Of a stretch of DNA of 64,000 nt, positions 33,021 through 41,426 are shown in pieces. A model generated the notes under the pieces. The model searched no databases and was not told the origin of the DNA. It saw nothing but the letters and a program-made list of their open reading frames with translations. Both the position numbers and the translations under genes were made by a program. How positions within the stretch are numbered: the stretch's first letter is position 1; every line of letters begins with the position of its first letter. Origin of the DNA: an uncultured Lachnospiraceae bacterium (GTDB taxonomy: Bacteria > Bacillota > Clostridia > Lachnospirales > Lachnospiraceae); NCBI GenBank assembly GCA_910584205.1, contig CAJUAA010000001.1, forward strand, positions 1 to 64,000, read 5' to 3'.

Positions 33021-34085
33021 TTAACTGATCACCTCGCCGATCAGTCCGAGAATGGTACCGACGGCATCTGACTGGGGACAGCTTTCCATGGCGTGGATAT
33101 AGTCCTGACGGTGTTCCGACAGCCTGCGGACAGCGTCCAGAAGGGTTTCACGGGTCAGTTCCTCTTCTTCCAGCACCATGGAAAATCCCTGGCGTTCGAA
33201 GGAACGGGCATTCAGCACCTGGTCGCCCCGGCTGGCTTTTGCGGAGAGCGGGATCAGAAGCGAGGGTTTTCGAAGCGCCAGAAGTTCGCAGATGGCGTTG
33301 GCGCCGGCTCTGGAGATGACGAGGTCGCACAGGGCGAACAGGTCCGGAAGTTCTTTCTGAATGTATTCATATTGGATGTAGTCCTTCTGTCCCTGAAGAG
33401 TCTCATCCACCTTGCCTTTTCCGCACAGATGGACGATCTGCCAGCGCTTCAGAAGGTCGGGGAGCGCGTCCCGGACTGCCTCATTGACGGCGGCAGCGCC
33501 CAGACTGCCTCCCATGACCAGCATCACCGGGCGGTCAGGGACAAAGCCGGTCAGCGTAAGGGCGGATGTGCGGTTTCCTTCCATCAGCTCCCGACGGATC
33601 GGGCATCCGGTGAGAACGGCCTTTTCCTTCGGCAGATACTGGACGGTCTCCGGGAAATTACAGCAGATCCTGGTGGCGGCCGGCATGCTCAGCTTGTTGG
33701 CAAGTCCCGGTGTCAGGTCGGATTCATGACAGATCACAGGGATATGGTGCCGTCTGGCCGCCATGACCACCGGAACGGATACGAAGCCGCCTTTGGAAAA
33801 GACCACATCGGGTTTCAGGGTCTTCATGAGCGAGGACGCTTCAGAAAATCCCCTGATGACCCGGAAGGGGTCCGTGAAATTTTTCCAGTCAAAATACCGG
33901 CGGAGTTTGCCGGAGGAGATTCCGTAATAGGGAACTTTCTGGGCTTCGATCAGTTTTTTCTCAATGCCGTCCCTGGAGCCGATATAGGCAATGTCATAGC
34001 CTGCCAGCCGCAGGCGGGGAAGCAGCGCGATATTCGGAGTCACATGTCCGGCGGTGCCGCCTCCGGTAAGTATGATTCGTTTCAT
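33021..34085 (-). CDS. murG: MurG N-acetylglucosaminyltransferase
   Basis: A 354-residue enzyme that adds GlcNAc to lipid I, giving lipid II, on the inner face of the membrane. Marks are MKRIILTGGGTAGHVTPNIA, HESDLTPGLANKLSMPAATR and the C-terminal donor site SRAGANAICELLALRKPSLL. The start at 34085 follows GGGAGG; the open frame further upstream is not MurG-like. Here murG stands alone and not in a dcw cluster. Confidence 0.96.
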   Translation of the reverse strand: MKRIILTGGGTAGHVTPNIALLPRLRLAGYDIAYIGSRDGIEKKLIEAQKVPYYGISSGKLRRYFDWKNFTDPFRVIRGFSEASSLMKTLKPDVVFSKGGFVSVPVVMAARRHHIPVICHESDLTPGLANKLSMPAATRICCNFPETVQYLPKEKAVLTGCPIRRELMEGNRTSALTLTGFVPDRPVMLVMGGSLGAAAVNEAVRDALPDLLKRWQIVHLCGKGKVDETLQGQKDYIQYEYIQKELPDLFALCDLVISRAGANAICELLALRKPSLLIPLSAKASRGDQVLNARSFERQGFSMVLEEEELTRETLLDAVRRLSEHRQDYIHAMESCPQSDAVGTILGLIGEVIS

Positions 34086-34716
34086 ATGATGTATGATCCT
34101 CCCTGAAGTGGATTTTCTATGTTTGATTATATAGCCAATGGGAGAAAAGTCAACGGGGAACTGCCGGGGGACAGCCGGAAGACGTGATGAGGCCGTAATG
34201 GATCGGCGGCTGTGCGGCGCTGCAGGATGCAGCGGGCGCGCGGAATACGTAAGATTCACAATTCAACAGAGCATAAAGTAAACAGGAAAGTACAGGCATA
34301 AATCGTACAGGTATCAAATGATACAGGTACATGTCGTATAAGTATAAATATACAGGCGCAATGGCTGCAGGTACGGGCAGTATCGGCAGAGGTGTTACGG
34401 ATAAAATTACAAAGTTGTTATATGGTGTTGGCGTTCGCGGGGGCGGACGAAAGTCTTTTTGCCGCCGGGAACATCGGCGCGCACGGAACGGTTTGGACCG
34501 CCTGCCTGAAAATGCAGGATACAACGTATGGCATTTCGGATGCGAAATCTGAAAGCAGGATATTAAAATGTGAAGTACGGCCGAACAGTTCAGAAACAGC
34601 AGATCTGTGAAACAGAACAACATGGTGGAAACAGAGATTGATAAAAAAATAACAAAAAAACAGGACAGCAGAATGGCAGGAATGATGGATATGGCTGTGA
34701 AACAGAGGGCAAACGG
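34086..34716. other. Long non-coding stretch with repeated TACAGG motifs
   Basis: I see no convincing gene in these 630 bases. Between 34285 and 34370 TACAGG recurs (34290, 34309, 34321, 34351), partly within small dyads such as ATCAAATGAT. A short frame (34392-34610) resembles nothing I know. It separates murG from the DUF4367-like operon and may hold its promoter. Confidence 0.5.
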
Positions 34717-34720
34717 ATGA
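34622..34720 (+). CDS. Possible 32-residue leader peptide overlapping next gene
   Basis: ATG 34622 opens a frame for MVETEIDKKITKKQDSRMAG followed by MMDMAVKQRANG, ending in a TGA that overlaps the next ATG by 4 bases. The overlap suggests translational coupling, or it may be the tail of a lost upstream gene such as a sigma factor. There is no recognisable domain. Confidence 0.3.
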   Translation: MVETEIDKKITKKQDSRMAGMMDMAVKQRANG

Positions 34721-35484
34721 TGAAGCATGATTATGACATGGACGAGTGGCTGAAAGACAGAATAGACGAAGATCTGATTGCAATAGCAGATGAGAGGGAG
34801 AAGCTGCTCATGGAGTCGGAAGAGCTTCAGGATATCGACATTCCGGTGGAAAAGCTGGCGGAGATCCATCGAAGGATCGAGGAGAGAAACCGCGGCGTCC
34901 GCAGGATCAGGGTGCGCCGGAGAATGGCCGTTGTATTGGCGGCGGTACTTGTACTCTGCGCAGGGACTGGTCTGGTCGGCAGCGGAAGTAAGCTGTACAG
35001 ACCGGAAATTATACGGAGAGGGCAGGAAGATGAAGCGAATACAAAGATAAATAATATGGAGGCGGTTCCAAGTGAATTTGATGACGAGGAGGTATGTCAG
35101 GAAATACAGGAAAAGCTGGGAGTGCTGCCGGTCAGGTTCGCGTATCAGCCGGATGGGATGTGTCTGGTAAATTACTGGATCAAAGAAGATGCAAAGAATG
35201 CGTTTGTAAGTTATAAGGTAGACTCCAACCATCTGTATATTTATATCAACAAGGAACATGATGAAGCAAGTATTAACAATCGGTCGGACAGTGAGATAAT
35301 AGATACATTAAATATTGAATCGTGCGGACTGGAAGTAGGTATAGAGGAATATCAGGATGAACAGCTGCAGACGTATTATACGGTTTCTTTTGAGTATCTC
35401 AGTACATATTATTTTTTCAGCGGAATGATGGAAAAGGATGAGTTTATAAAAATTTTAGAAAATATTGCGATAAATAATGTCTGA
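34717..35484 (+). CDS. Membrane protein with DUF4367-like extracellular domain
   Basis: A 255-residue protein. A cytosolic charged N-terminus (residues 1-70, rich in EKLAEIHRRIEER-type helices) precedes one membrane segment (MAVVLAAVLVLCAGTGLVGS) and an extracellular domain ending SFEYLSTYYFFSGMMEKDEF. The layout recalls anti-sigma-like DUF4367 proteins, usually encoded after an ECF sigma factor. Here no sigma gene precedes it. DUF4367 assignment is by general pattern and tentative. Confidence 0.75.
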   Translation: MMKHDYDMDEWLKDRIDEDLIAIADEREKLLMESEELQDIDIPVEKLAEIHRRIEERNRGVRRIRVRRRMAVVLAAVLVLCAGTGLVGSGSKLYRPEIIRRGQEDEANTKINNMEAVPSEFDDEEVCQEIQEKLGVLPVRFAYQPDGMCLVNYWIKEDAKNAFVSYKVDSNHLYIYINKEHDEASINNRSDSEIIDTLNIESCGLEVGIEEYQDEQLQTYYTVSFEYLSTYYFFSGMMEKDEFIKILENIAINNV

Positions 35485-35561
35485 AACTGTCAGAAAATGG
35501 AATTTCAATCGTTATTATATTGTAGGACTACAAAATCTTGAACGAAAGGAGGTGACAGGGC

Positions 35562-36047
35562 ATGGTTCAGTACTTAAAAGCGGGGTGTGTATTTGCTTTG
35601 ACCGGACTGCTGTTTTTTGGCATCAAAAATACGGCATATGCCGAAGAGGTAACTCCGGCAGGGTACCATGTCTACGATGTGCAGGACACGGAAGTGTCCG
35701 ACACATGGTATGGCATCGGGCGCGGAAATTATCTTCAGGTGGGTATTACCAAATTGTCCCATGGGAAAAAGGGATATGCGCTCTGCGACGGATATACGAT
35801 GGCGCATTTTGACTGCGACAGAGTGTATCTGCGCATCTATCTGGATGAAAGCGATAATGGCACCGATGGATGGGGTACGGTCGATTACTGGACGGGGATC
35901 GCATATAATGATGCGGTTGCTACGATGGAATGTGACCCGTACAAAATTACCAGCGGCAAGTATTATCGTGCAAAGGGTGTTCATTCGGTCACACAGGATG
36001 GCTATACGGAGACTACGACTACGTGTACAGACGCTCTCTTATTTTAA
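35562..36047 (+). CDS. Secreted DUF6147-like protein
   Basis: A 161-residue protein with a signal peptide (VFALTGLLFFGIKNTAYA, cleavage before EEV at about residue 28). The mature part (WYGIGRGNYLQVGITKLSHG, CDRVYLRIYLDES, SGKYYRAKGVHSV) resembles small beta-rich secreted proteins annotated DUF6147 in Lachnospiraceae. Function is unknown. AAAGGAGGTGACAGG precedes the ATG. It may be co-transcribed with the DUF4367-like gene 77 bp upstream. Confidence 0.75.
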   Translation: MVQYLKAGCVFALTGLLFFGIKNTAYAEEVTPAGYHVYDVQDTEVSDTWYGIGRGNYLQVGITKLSHGKKGYALCDGYTMAHFDCDRVYLRIYLDESDNGTDGWGTVDYWTGIAYNDAVATMECDPYKITSGKYYRAKGVHSVTQDGYTETTTTCTDALLF

Positions 36048-36420
36048 CTGATCACTAAAATAAGTCGGCAGAACTAAGGCAACAACCTACAACACCGCAG
36101 GCCCATATTCATACTTCCCGGGGCCTCGGCACACAAGACGCAACAAACAAAACAAACTATACTTGTACGGACAGACACATGCCGCCGGCATGCGGGCGGC
36201 GAACTTACAACTGAATATAGGAAAGGGATTCAAACCGAATCCAACATAAGATAAACTTATAAAAAAATAACCATGTTGTCTCTGGACAACCAAGGGCATA
36301 CGAATAAGTTTATACCGTTCACACAATCGAAAAACCCCGGGCCAGGGACGGTCTGGGGTTTTTCACTGTCTGAAGATAAAATTTTGTTTGTATCCTGATC
36401 ATAATGGGCAGAGCGCAGAT
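36048..36420. other. Non-coding gap with one terminator
   Basis: No gene is seen between the secreted protein and the TSCPD gene. The only clear element is the hairpin at 36330-36363; the rest is unremarkable. Confidence 0.6.
36330..36363. terminator. Bidirectional terminator
   Basis: AAAAACCCCGGGCC (36330-36343) pairs, with two wobbles, with GGTCTGGGGTTTTT (36350-36363). Confidence 0.8.
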
Positions 36421-36678
36421 TCAGGCATTGGCAGTCTGTCCGGCCTTGAACTGTTTTAATGCCTTTGCCAGCTGGTCCGGGCATGAGGTGGGACGTGTGC
36501 CGCAGGGGGTTCCCTCCAGGCGGCTGATGACATCGTCTGCTTTCATGCCAACTACGAGTTTTGCAATGCCTGCTGTATTCCCGGCACATCCGCCGACAAA
36601 TTGTACAGATGTGATGATACCGTCTTCTACTTCCACATTGATGGCCTGTGAGCAGGTTCCTTTTGTTTTGTATACCAT
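36421..36678 (-). CDS. TSCPD-domain protein (TIGR03905 type)
   Basis: An 85-residue protein with the TSCPD motif near its C-terminus (TRPTSCPDQLAKALKQF) and the GTCSQAINVEVEDGIITSVQ and GGCAGNTAGIAKLV segments. The domain also occurs at the end of class II ribonucleotide reductases, where the Cys residues matter; the free-standing family has no known role. Cys residues at about 9, 31, 59 and 66 could bind metal. Confidence 0.9.
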   Translation of the reverse strand: MVYKTKGTCSQAINVEVEDGIITSVQFVGGCAGNTAGIAKLVVGMKADDVISRLEGTPCGTRPTSCPDQLAKALKQFKAGQTANA

Positions 36679-36865
36679 GGTCTGATCTCCTTTCCGCAGC
36701 AGTTTCTGCCCGTTTTTGGGCAGAGCCTGTCTGTTTTCTGTGAAACAGTATATCAGAAAGCAGATAATTTTTCCAGAGAGTCTTTGAGAGCGCGAAATGA
36801 TTGTAAAATGATTGTGGAATGAAATTGCAAGGCGGGCGTATTAAATGGAATGACTTTTTTCGGAG

Positions 36866-36895
36866 TTGTGTCCCTGCTGAAAGCTGATGTATAAT
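36866..36895 (+). promoter_or_regulatory. Promoter before a broken small gene
   Basis: TTGTGT (36866-36871), an 18-bp spacer and TATAAT (36890-36895), followed by GAGGAGGTG and ATG 36927. Confidence 0.6.
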
Positions 36896-36926
36896 ATTTT
36901 GATCAGGATATGAGGAGGTGCATCGT

Positions 36927-37053
36927 ATGCTTTTGATTCAAGAACCAGTTACATGTCATTAACCTGTTTTATCTGAATAAAATGCCTGAAGAGGATATCT
37001 TTTTAACCCATAAACAGGATTTTGAATACAGGCGGACAGCTGCATTATATTAG
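36927..37053 (+). pseudogene. Frameshifted small gene
   Basis: The ATG at 36927, with a strong ribosome-binding site, opens only MLLIQEPVTCH before a stop. In the next frame an open stretch from 36961 reads NLFYLNKMPEEDIFLTHKQD then FEYRRTAALY and ends at 37053, one base before the end of the converging Rpn gene. Promoter and start signals are intact while the body is broken. The family is not recognised. Confidence 0.4.
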
Positions 37054-37054
37054 G

Positions 37055-38014
37055 TTACCTGTCGTGCATCTGCAAACGCAGCATCTGCTCCAGTTCCTTA
37101 ACGCGTTTCTCAGCCTTCCTGGCTCTTTCCTGTTCGCGCTGTGCTTTTTGTTTTGCCCGTTCCGCTGCTGCAGCTGCGCGTTTTGTATTTTGTCTCTCCT
37201 GTGCGATTCCGCGCTTTTCTCCGCGCTTCTCGCCGTCTGCAATCAACAGATCGATCGCTTTGCACATATTGATTTTGCCTCCTTTTTCTTCGGGCCGGAT
37301 ATCCTTCAGCCGCTGTTCGCCGACCGATTCCGCGATGGTGTCGTAGGTGTCTCTGCGGATGTCCTGCTCCTTTGCCATACATCTTTTCAGCTTCTCGGGG
37401 TCATCCCTGTATTTCAGAAAGAAAAACAGAACGCGGATATCCGGCGGAAACTCCTTCAGACGCCGGTCGGAGGTGTGGCAGATGTCCAGTACGTGGATCC
37501 GGTAGTCCGCGATATACCGCCGGAGCTGCTGCGGGATGCGTTCCAGGTCAAGGAGCTGGTGGAGCCTGGAAGCGCCGTCCCATGGACGGGAACCGCAGTA
37601 GAGGACCAGCGTAATGACCGGAGTCAGCCGGTCTGTTTCGGAGAAACCGGACAGCCGTTCATCTTCCGCCAGATCCTGTGCCTCTTCATGCTGCCGTCGG
37701 ATCAGGTCTTTCTGAAGGGAATAGGAAACGCTGTCATAGTCCATGATACGTACAGGCATGGCGTAATGAACATGGGCCTGATGCTCCGCGCCGATGAAAA
37801 GCCGGAGCCCCATGCCGTCCGCGCTTTTGAAAATATCCCGGTAACGGTCCCGATAGACCCGTTTGCTGCTTTTTGCAAGAAACCGCCGGTCAGCGCTGTG
37901 GATGTCGTCCGGGTGGATGCATCCCTTTCCGTGGAACAGCCATCCGTCCATCAGCTCGGCAAAGTTCCGGTCATCATGACAATGCCATACCAGAGGGTGT
38001 TCTTTTCTGCTCAT
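37055..38014 (-). CDS. Rpn family PD-(D/E)XK nuclease/putative transposase
   Basis: A 319-residue protein of the Rpn (recombination-promoting nuclease) type. The start is DDRNFAELMDGWLFHGKG, followed by the core (FIGAEHQAHVHYAMPVRIMD, then ITLVLYCGSRPWDG) and LDLERIPQQLRRYIADYRIH. The C-terminus is a highly charged coiled coil with AAERAKQKAQREQERARKAE. ATG 38014 has CAGGAGGCAGC before it. Rpn proteins cut DNA and act in recombination or phage conflict; they are abundant in gut Clostridia. Confidence 0.87.
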   Translation of the reverse strand: MSRKEHPLVWHCHDDRNFAELMDGWLFHGKGCIHPDDIHSADRRFLAKSSKRVYRDRYRDIFKSADGMGLRLFIGAEHQAHVHYAMPVRIMDYDSVSYSLQKDLIRRQHEEAQDLAEDERLSGFSETDRLTPVITLVLYCGSRPWDGASRLHQLLDLERIPQQLRRYIADYRIHVLDICHTSDRRLKEFPPDIRVLFFFLKYRDDPEKLKRCMAKEQDIRRDTYDTIAESVGEQRLKDIRPEEKGGKINMCKAIDLLIADGEKRGEKRGIAQERQNTKRAAAAAERAKQKAQREQERARKAEKRVKELEQMLRLQMHDR

Positions 38015-38133
38015 GCTGCCTCCTGTCGGCAGAACACGGAAAAACCATGCGTCCGCCATGTGAAATTGTTTTCTGAAACAGGGCGATACGCCGGATAAGT
38101 ACTTACAGAACAGCGGATGTTCCATAAGGGATA

Positions 38134-38160
38134 CTTATTGGACTGCTATGGTCCAATAAG
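38134..38160. promoter_or_regulatory. Perfect 10-bp inverted repeat upstream of Rpn gene
   Basis: CTTATTGGAC (38134-38143) and GTCCAATAAG (38151-38160) surround TGCTATG. It lies 120-146 bp upstream of the Rpn start and 160 bp upstream of mtnN on the other strand. No T run follows, so an operator is more likely than a terminator. Confidence 0.5.
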
Positions 38161-38321
38161 GTATGAATTTCAGAATATTCTTCAGATGAACCGATTATAA
38201 CATACAGACAAGGAAAATACAACATAAAAAACGGAAAATTTTCTGGTCAAACAGGAAAACTTTCGTTATACTGTAAAAAGACAGAAAAGCAAACGGCTTT
38301 AAGAAAGAGAGGCATTTCAGG

Positions 38322-39026
38322 ATGATAAAGAAAATAGGAATTATCGGAGCCATGGAAGAAGAAGTAACCGCGCTGAGGGAAAAGCTTTCCGATGGAAAAC
38401 TGCTCCGGAAAGCATCCATGGATTTTTATTCCGGAACGTTAAACGGTGTGGAAGCGGTTGTTGTGCGCAGCGGCATTGGAAAGGTCAATGCGGGGATCTG
38501 TACGCAGATCCTGGCCGATGTGTATCAGGTGGATGCGGTGATCAATACCGGGATCGCGGGATCCCTGCGGGCGGAGATTAACATCGGGGATATCGTGCTG
38601 TCTTCAGACGCTCTGCAGCATGACATGGACGCCACCGGATTCGGCTATGAGCCGGGGGTGATCCCCAGGATGGAGACCAGCTGTTTCCAGGCGGATCCGG
38701 CGCTTCTTCGGAAGGCGGAGGAAGCATGCAGGGAAGCGGTGCCGGAGGTCCAGGTCTTTACCGGAAGAGTGGTCAGCGGGGACCAGTTTATCTCGGATCA
38801 GGCGGTGAAGGAGCGGATCATCCGTCAGTTTGGCGGCATGTGCACGGAGATGGAAGGCGCGGCCATCGCCCAGGCGGCGTATCTGAACCATCTTCCGTTT
38901 GTGATTATCCGCGCCATCTCCGATAAGGCGGACGACAGCGCAACGGTGGATTATCCGACCTTTGAGCGTCAGGCCATCGCCCACAGCGTGGCGCTGGTGG
39001 AGAATTTTGTGAGGCGCCTGAACTGA
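38322..39026 (+). CDS. mtnN: 5'-methylthioadenosine/S-adenosylhomocysteine nucleosidase
   Basis: A 234-residue enzyme that removes adenine from MTA and SAH, recycling methionine and relieving methyltransferase inhibition. Marks are IGIIGAMEEEVTALREKL, INTGIAGSLRAEINIGDIV, DQFISDQ, MEGAAIAQAAY and the catalytic Asp in IRAISDKADDSA. Length is normal. It is monocistronic here, divergent from Rpn. Confidence 0.96.
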   Translation: MIKKIGIIGAMEEEVTALREKLSDGKLLRKASMDFYSGTLNGVEAVVVRSGIGKVNAGICTQILADVYQVDAVINTGIAGSLRAEINIGDIVLSSDALQHDMDATGFGYEPGVIPRMETSCFQADPALLRKAEEACREAVPEVQVFTGRVVSGDQFISDQAVKERIIRQFGGMCTEMEGAAIAQAAYLNHLPFVIIRAISDKADDSATVDYPTFERQAIAHSVALVENFVRRLN

Positions 39027-39139
39027 AGATTCCGAAACCGTCTTCCGCCCTTCGGATAAATGCCGGATTGCGGAAGCACCTTTCGTTTGTCTTTTTTAAA
39101 TGGTATTCGGCTGAACACCGGACAGGAACAGACAGGGCC

Positions 39140-39193
39140 TGTCGTATTTTACCGATAAGTTGCGTCTCCCTCTGCGGATGATTCTGCTATAAT
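39140..39193 (+). promoter_or_regulatory. Possible Spo0A-type promoter
   Basis: TGTCGTA (39140-39146, one mismatch to the 0A box TGTCGAA) precedes TTGCGT (39160-39165) and TATAAT (39188-39193), with an unusual 22-bp spacer. Long spacers of 21-22 bp are known from Spo0A-activated promoters such as spoIIG and spoIIE of Bacillus. The match is weak and may be chance. Confidence 0.3.
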
Positions 39194-39233
39194 GGGCTCA
39201 TCTGAAAAATGTATGCAAGGGGAGGCGCTTTTT

Positions 39234-39923
39234 ATGTATCAGGTATGGTCGGTTTACTATGGAGAATTTCTGGCGCTGGGCATCTGGGGAATGGTGCTGG
39301 CGCTGGCAAGGAGGATACTGTTTGGAAATCTCTGCAGGGAAGCGGCGCTGGAGAACGGCGGGAAAGGCAGGATGCTCCGGGCCATGACGCTGAAATTCGA
39401 GAAAAGCTACGAAGTGAAGGTGGGAATCTGCGACAGAGACGTATTTGTCCGGAAATATCTATGCCAGGAGAAGAAGTTTGGAATTCCGCTGGAACGGTGG
39501 AGGAGGCTCCCGGAGCGGTGGACAGGCATCCTGCTGTGTGCCGGGGTGCTGGAATCCGCGGCGCTGTATTACGCGGGATTCGGGATGCGTTTTTGTCTGG
39601 AACGCGTTCTGGCGTCCGCGGCGGCGGCGGCAGCCGTGCGGCTTGTGATTCTCTGGCTGGAGACAGACAGTCTGTGGGAGCAGAGCCGGGTACTGCTCCT
39701 TGATTACGTGTCCAACACCCTGTACCCCCGGCAGACGCATGTATATGAAGTGTTTGAGCAGCCCGAAAGAGAAGCGGAAGACGCGGAGCCTGCGGCGGCT
39801 GTACTGCCGGAAAACGAAAAATCTGCCCAGGGGGAGGACGCCGGAAAGAGATTTGTCCTTGAAAAAGAGGAGGAGAAACTGTTTCAGGAAGTTCTTTCCG
39901 ATTTTTTGGGCTCATCCACTTGA
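39234..39923 (+). CDS. Unknown membrane protein
   Basis: A 229-residue protein with an N-terminal membrane segment (FLALGIWGMVLALARRILFG), a cytosolic stretch, two further hydrophobic segments (ILLCAGVLESAALYYAGF and VLASAAAAAAVRLVILWL) and an acidic, low-complexity C-terminus (residues 175-229). ATG 39234 follows GGGGAGGCG. I do not recognise a family. The promoter region resembles a Spo0A-controlled one, hinting at sporulation, but this is weak. Confidence 0.75.
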   Translation: MYQVWSVYYGEFLALGIWGMVLALARRILFGNLCREAALENGGKGRMLRAMTLKFEKSYEVKVGICDRDVFVRKYLCQEKKFGIPLERWRRLPERWTGILLCAGVLESAALYYAGFGMRFCLERVLASAAAAAAVRLVILWLETDSLWEQSRVLLLDYVSNTLYPRQTHVYEVFEQPEREAEDAEPAAAVLPENEKSAQGEDAGKRFVLEKEEEKLFQEVLSDFLGSST

Positions 39924-39999
39924 TTTTCCGTATGCTGAAGTGCTACAATATTTCTATATTTTGCGGGGGAACTCGTGTAGAAAAGGAGTGTAGGAACAA

Positions 40000-41346
40000 A
40001 TGGGAAAGATAACATTTGACTATTCAAAAGCGGCGCCGTTCATCGGTGCGGACGAAGTGAAGTTCATGGAGGCTCAGACGGCGGCCATGAAGGACGTACT
40101 GCTTAAGAGAAGCGGGCAGGGCAACGATTTCCTGGGCTGGATCGATCTTCCGGTGAACTATGACAAGGAAGAGTTTGCAAGGATCCAGAAAGCGGCGGCG
40201 AAGATCCAGAACGATTCGGATGTGCTGCTTGTGATCGGTATCGGCGGTTCCTATCTGGGCGCCCGCGCGGCCATCGAGTTCTTAAGGCACAGCTTCTACA
40301 ATATTGTATCCAAAGAGATCAGAAAGACTCCGGAGATCTATTTTGTAGGAAACAGCATTTCCACCCGCTATCTTAGCCATCTGATGGATGTGATCGGAGA
40401 CCGCGATTTCTCTGTAAACGTCATCTCCAAGTCCGGTACGACCACGGAGCCTGCCATCGCGTTCCGTATCTTCAAGAAGAAACTGGAGGAGAAGTACGGC
40501 AAGGCAGAGGCGGCTAAGAGAATCTACGCTACAACGGACAAGGCAAGAGGGGCGCTGAAAGGCCTGGCAACGGAAGAAGGCTATGAGACTTTCGTGGTTC
40601 CGGATGATGTGGGCGGACGTTTCTCCGTACTGACCGCAGTGGGCCTGCTTCCCATCGCAGCCAGCGGAGCGGATATCCAGAAGCTGATGGAGGGAGCGGC
40701 CAGCGGTCGCGAGGCAGCCATCAATACGCCCTATGAGGAAAACGACGCGGTTCTGTACGCGGTGGTCCGCAACATCCTTTACAGAAAAGGAAAGAATACG
40801 GAAGTTCTGGCGAATTATGAGCCAAGCCTTCATTATATCTCTGAATGGTGGAAGCAGCTGTACGGCGAGTCCGAGGGCAAGGACCAGAAGGGCATCTATC
40901 CGTCGTCCATCGATCTGACCACAGACCTTCATTCTCTGGGCCAGTTCATTCAGGATGGTTCCAGGATCATGTACGAGACCGTTCTCTGCGTGGAAGAATG
41001 TGATCAGGAGATCATCATCGAAGAAGAGCCGGTGGATCTGGACGGCCTGAACTATCTGGCAGGAAAGAACATCGATTTTGTCAACAAGAACGCCATGAAC
41101 GGAACGATGCTGGCGCATACGGACGGCAATGTGCCGAACCTGATGGTGAGGATTCCGAGACAGGACGAATTCTCTCTCGGCCAGCTGTTCTATTTCTTCG
41201 AGTTCGCATGCGGCATCAGCGGCTATCTGCAGGGCGTGAATCCGTTCAATCAGCCGGGTGTGGAGAGCTATAAGAAGAACATGTTCGCGCTTCTTGGGAA
41301 ACCGGGATATGAGGCGGAGCGCGAGGAGCTTTTGAAGAGACTGTAA
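40000..41346 (+). CDS. pgi: Glucose-6-phosphate isomerase
   Basis: A 448-residue bacterial PGI, interconverting glucose 6-phosphate and fructose 6-phosphate. Marks are VIGIGGSYLGARAAIEFLRH, the sugar-phosphate loop ISKSGTTTEPAIAFR, GGRFSVLTAVGLLP and the C-terminal NQPGVESYKKNMF. AAAGGAGTG precedes the ATG. It links the PTS and glycosidase products seen elsewhere in the window to glycolysis. Confidence 0.97.
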   Translation: MGKITFDYSKAAPFIGADEVKFMEAQTAAMKDVLLKRSGQGNDFLGWIDLPVNYDKEEFARIQKAAAKIQNDSDVLLVIGIGGSYLGARAAIEFLRHSFYNIVSKEIRKTPEIYFVGNSISTRYLSHLMDVIGDRDFSVNVISKSGTTTEPAIAFRIFKKKLEEKYGKAEAAKRIYATTDKARGALKGLATEEGYETFVVPDDVGGRFSVLTAVGLLPIAASGADIQKLMEGAASGREAAINTPYEENDAVLYAVVRNILYRKGKNTEVLANYEPSLHYISEWWKQLYGESEGKDQKGIYPSSIDLTTDLHSLGQFIQDGSRIMYETVLCVEECDQEIIIEEEPVDLDGLNYLAGKNIDFVNKNAMNGTMLAHTDGNVPNLMVRIPRQDEFSLGQLFYFFEFACGISGYLQGVNPFNQPGVESYKKNMFALLGKPGYEAEREELLKRL

Positions 41347-41369
41347 GATCTGCTTTATGGGATTATATG

Positions 41370-41407
41370 GGGCTGCTGCAGCACAGACACTGCGGCAGCC
41401 CTTTTTT
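41370..41407 (+). terminator. Terminator after pgi
   Basis: GGGCTGCTGCA (41370-41380) pairs with TGCGGCAGCCC (41391-41401), followed by T6. Confidence 0.93.
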
Positions 41408-41426
41408 ATCAGGAGAGTAAAAGAGA

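Noticed and set aside
34392..34610. A 72-codon plus-strand frame in the gap after murG.
   Set aside because: No ribosome-binding site, no recognisable family, and competing frames of similar length exist in the same stretch.
37022..38098. A 358-codon plus-strand frame opposite the Rpn gene.
   Set aside because: The minus-strand frame has the Rpn motifs and a good ribosome-binding site; this one has neither.
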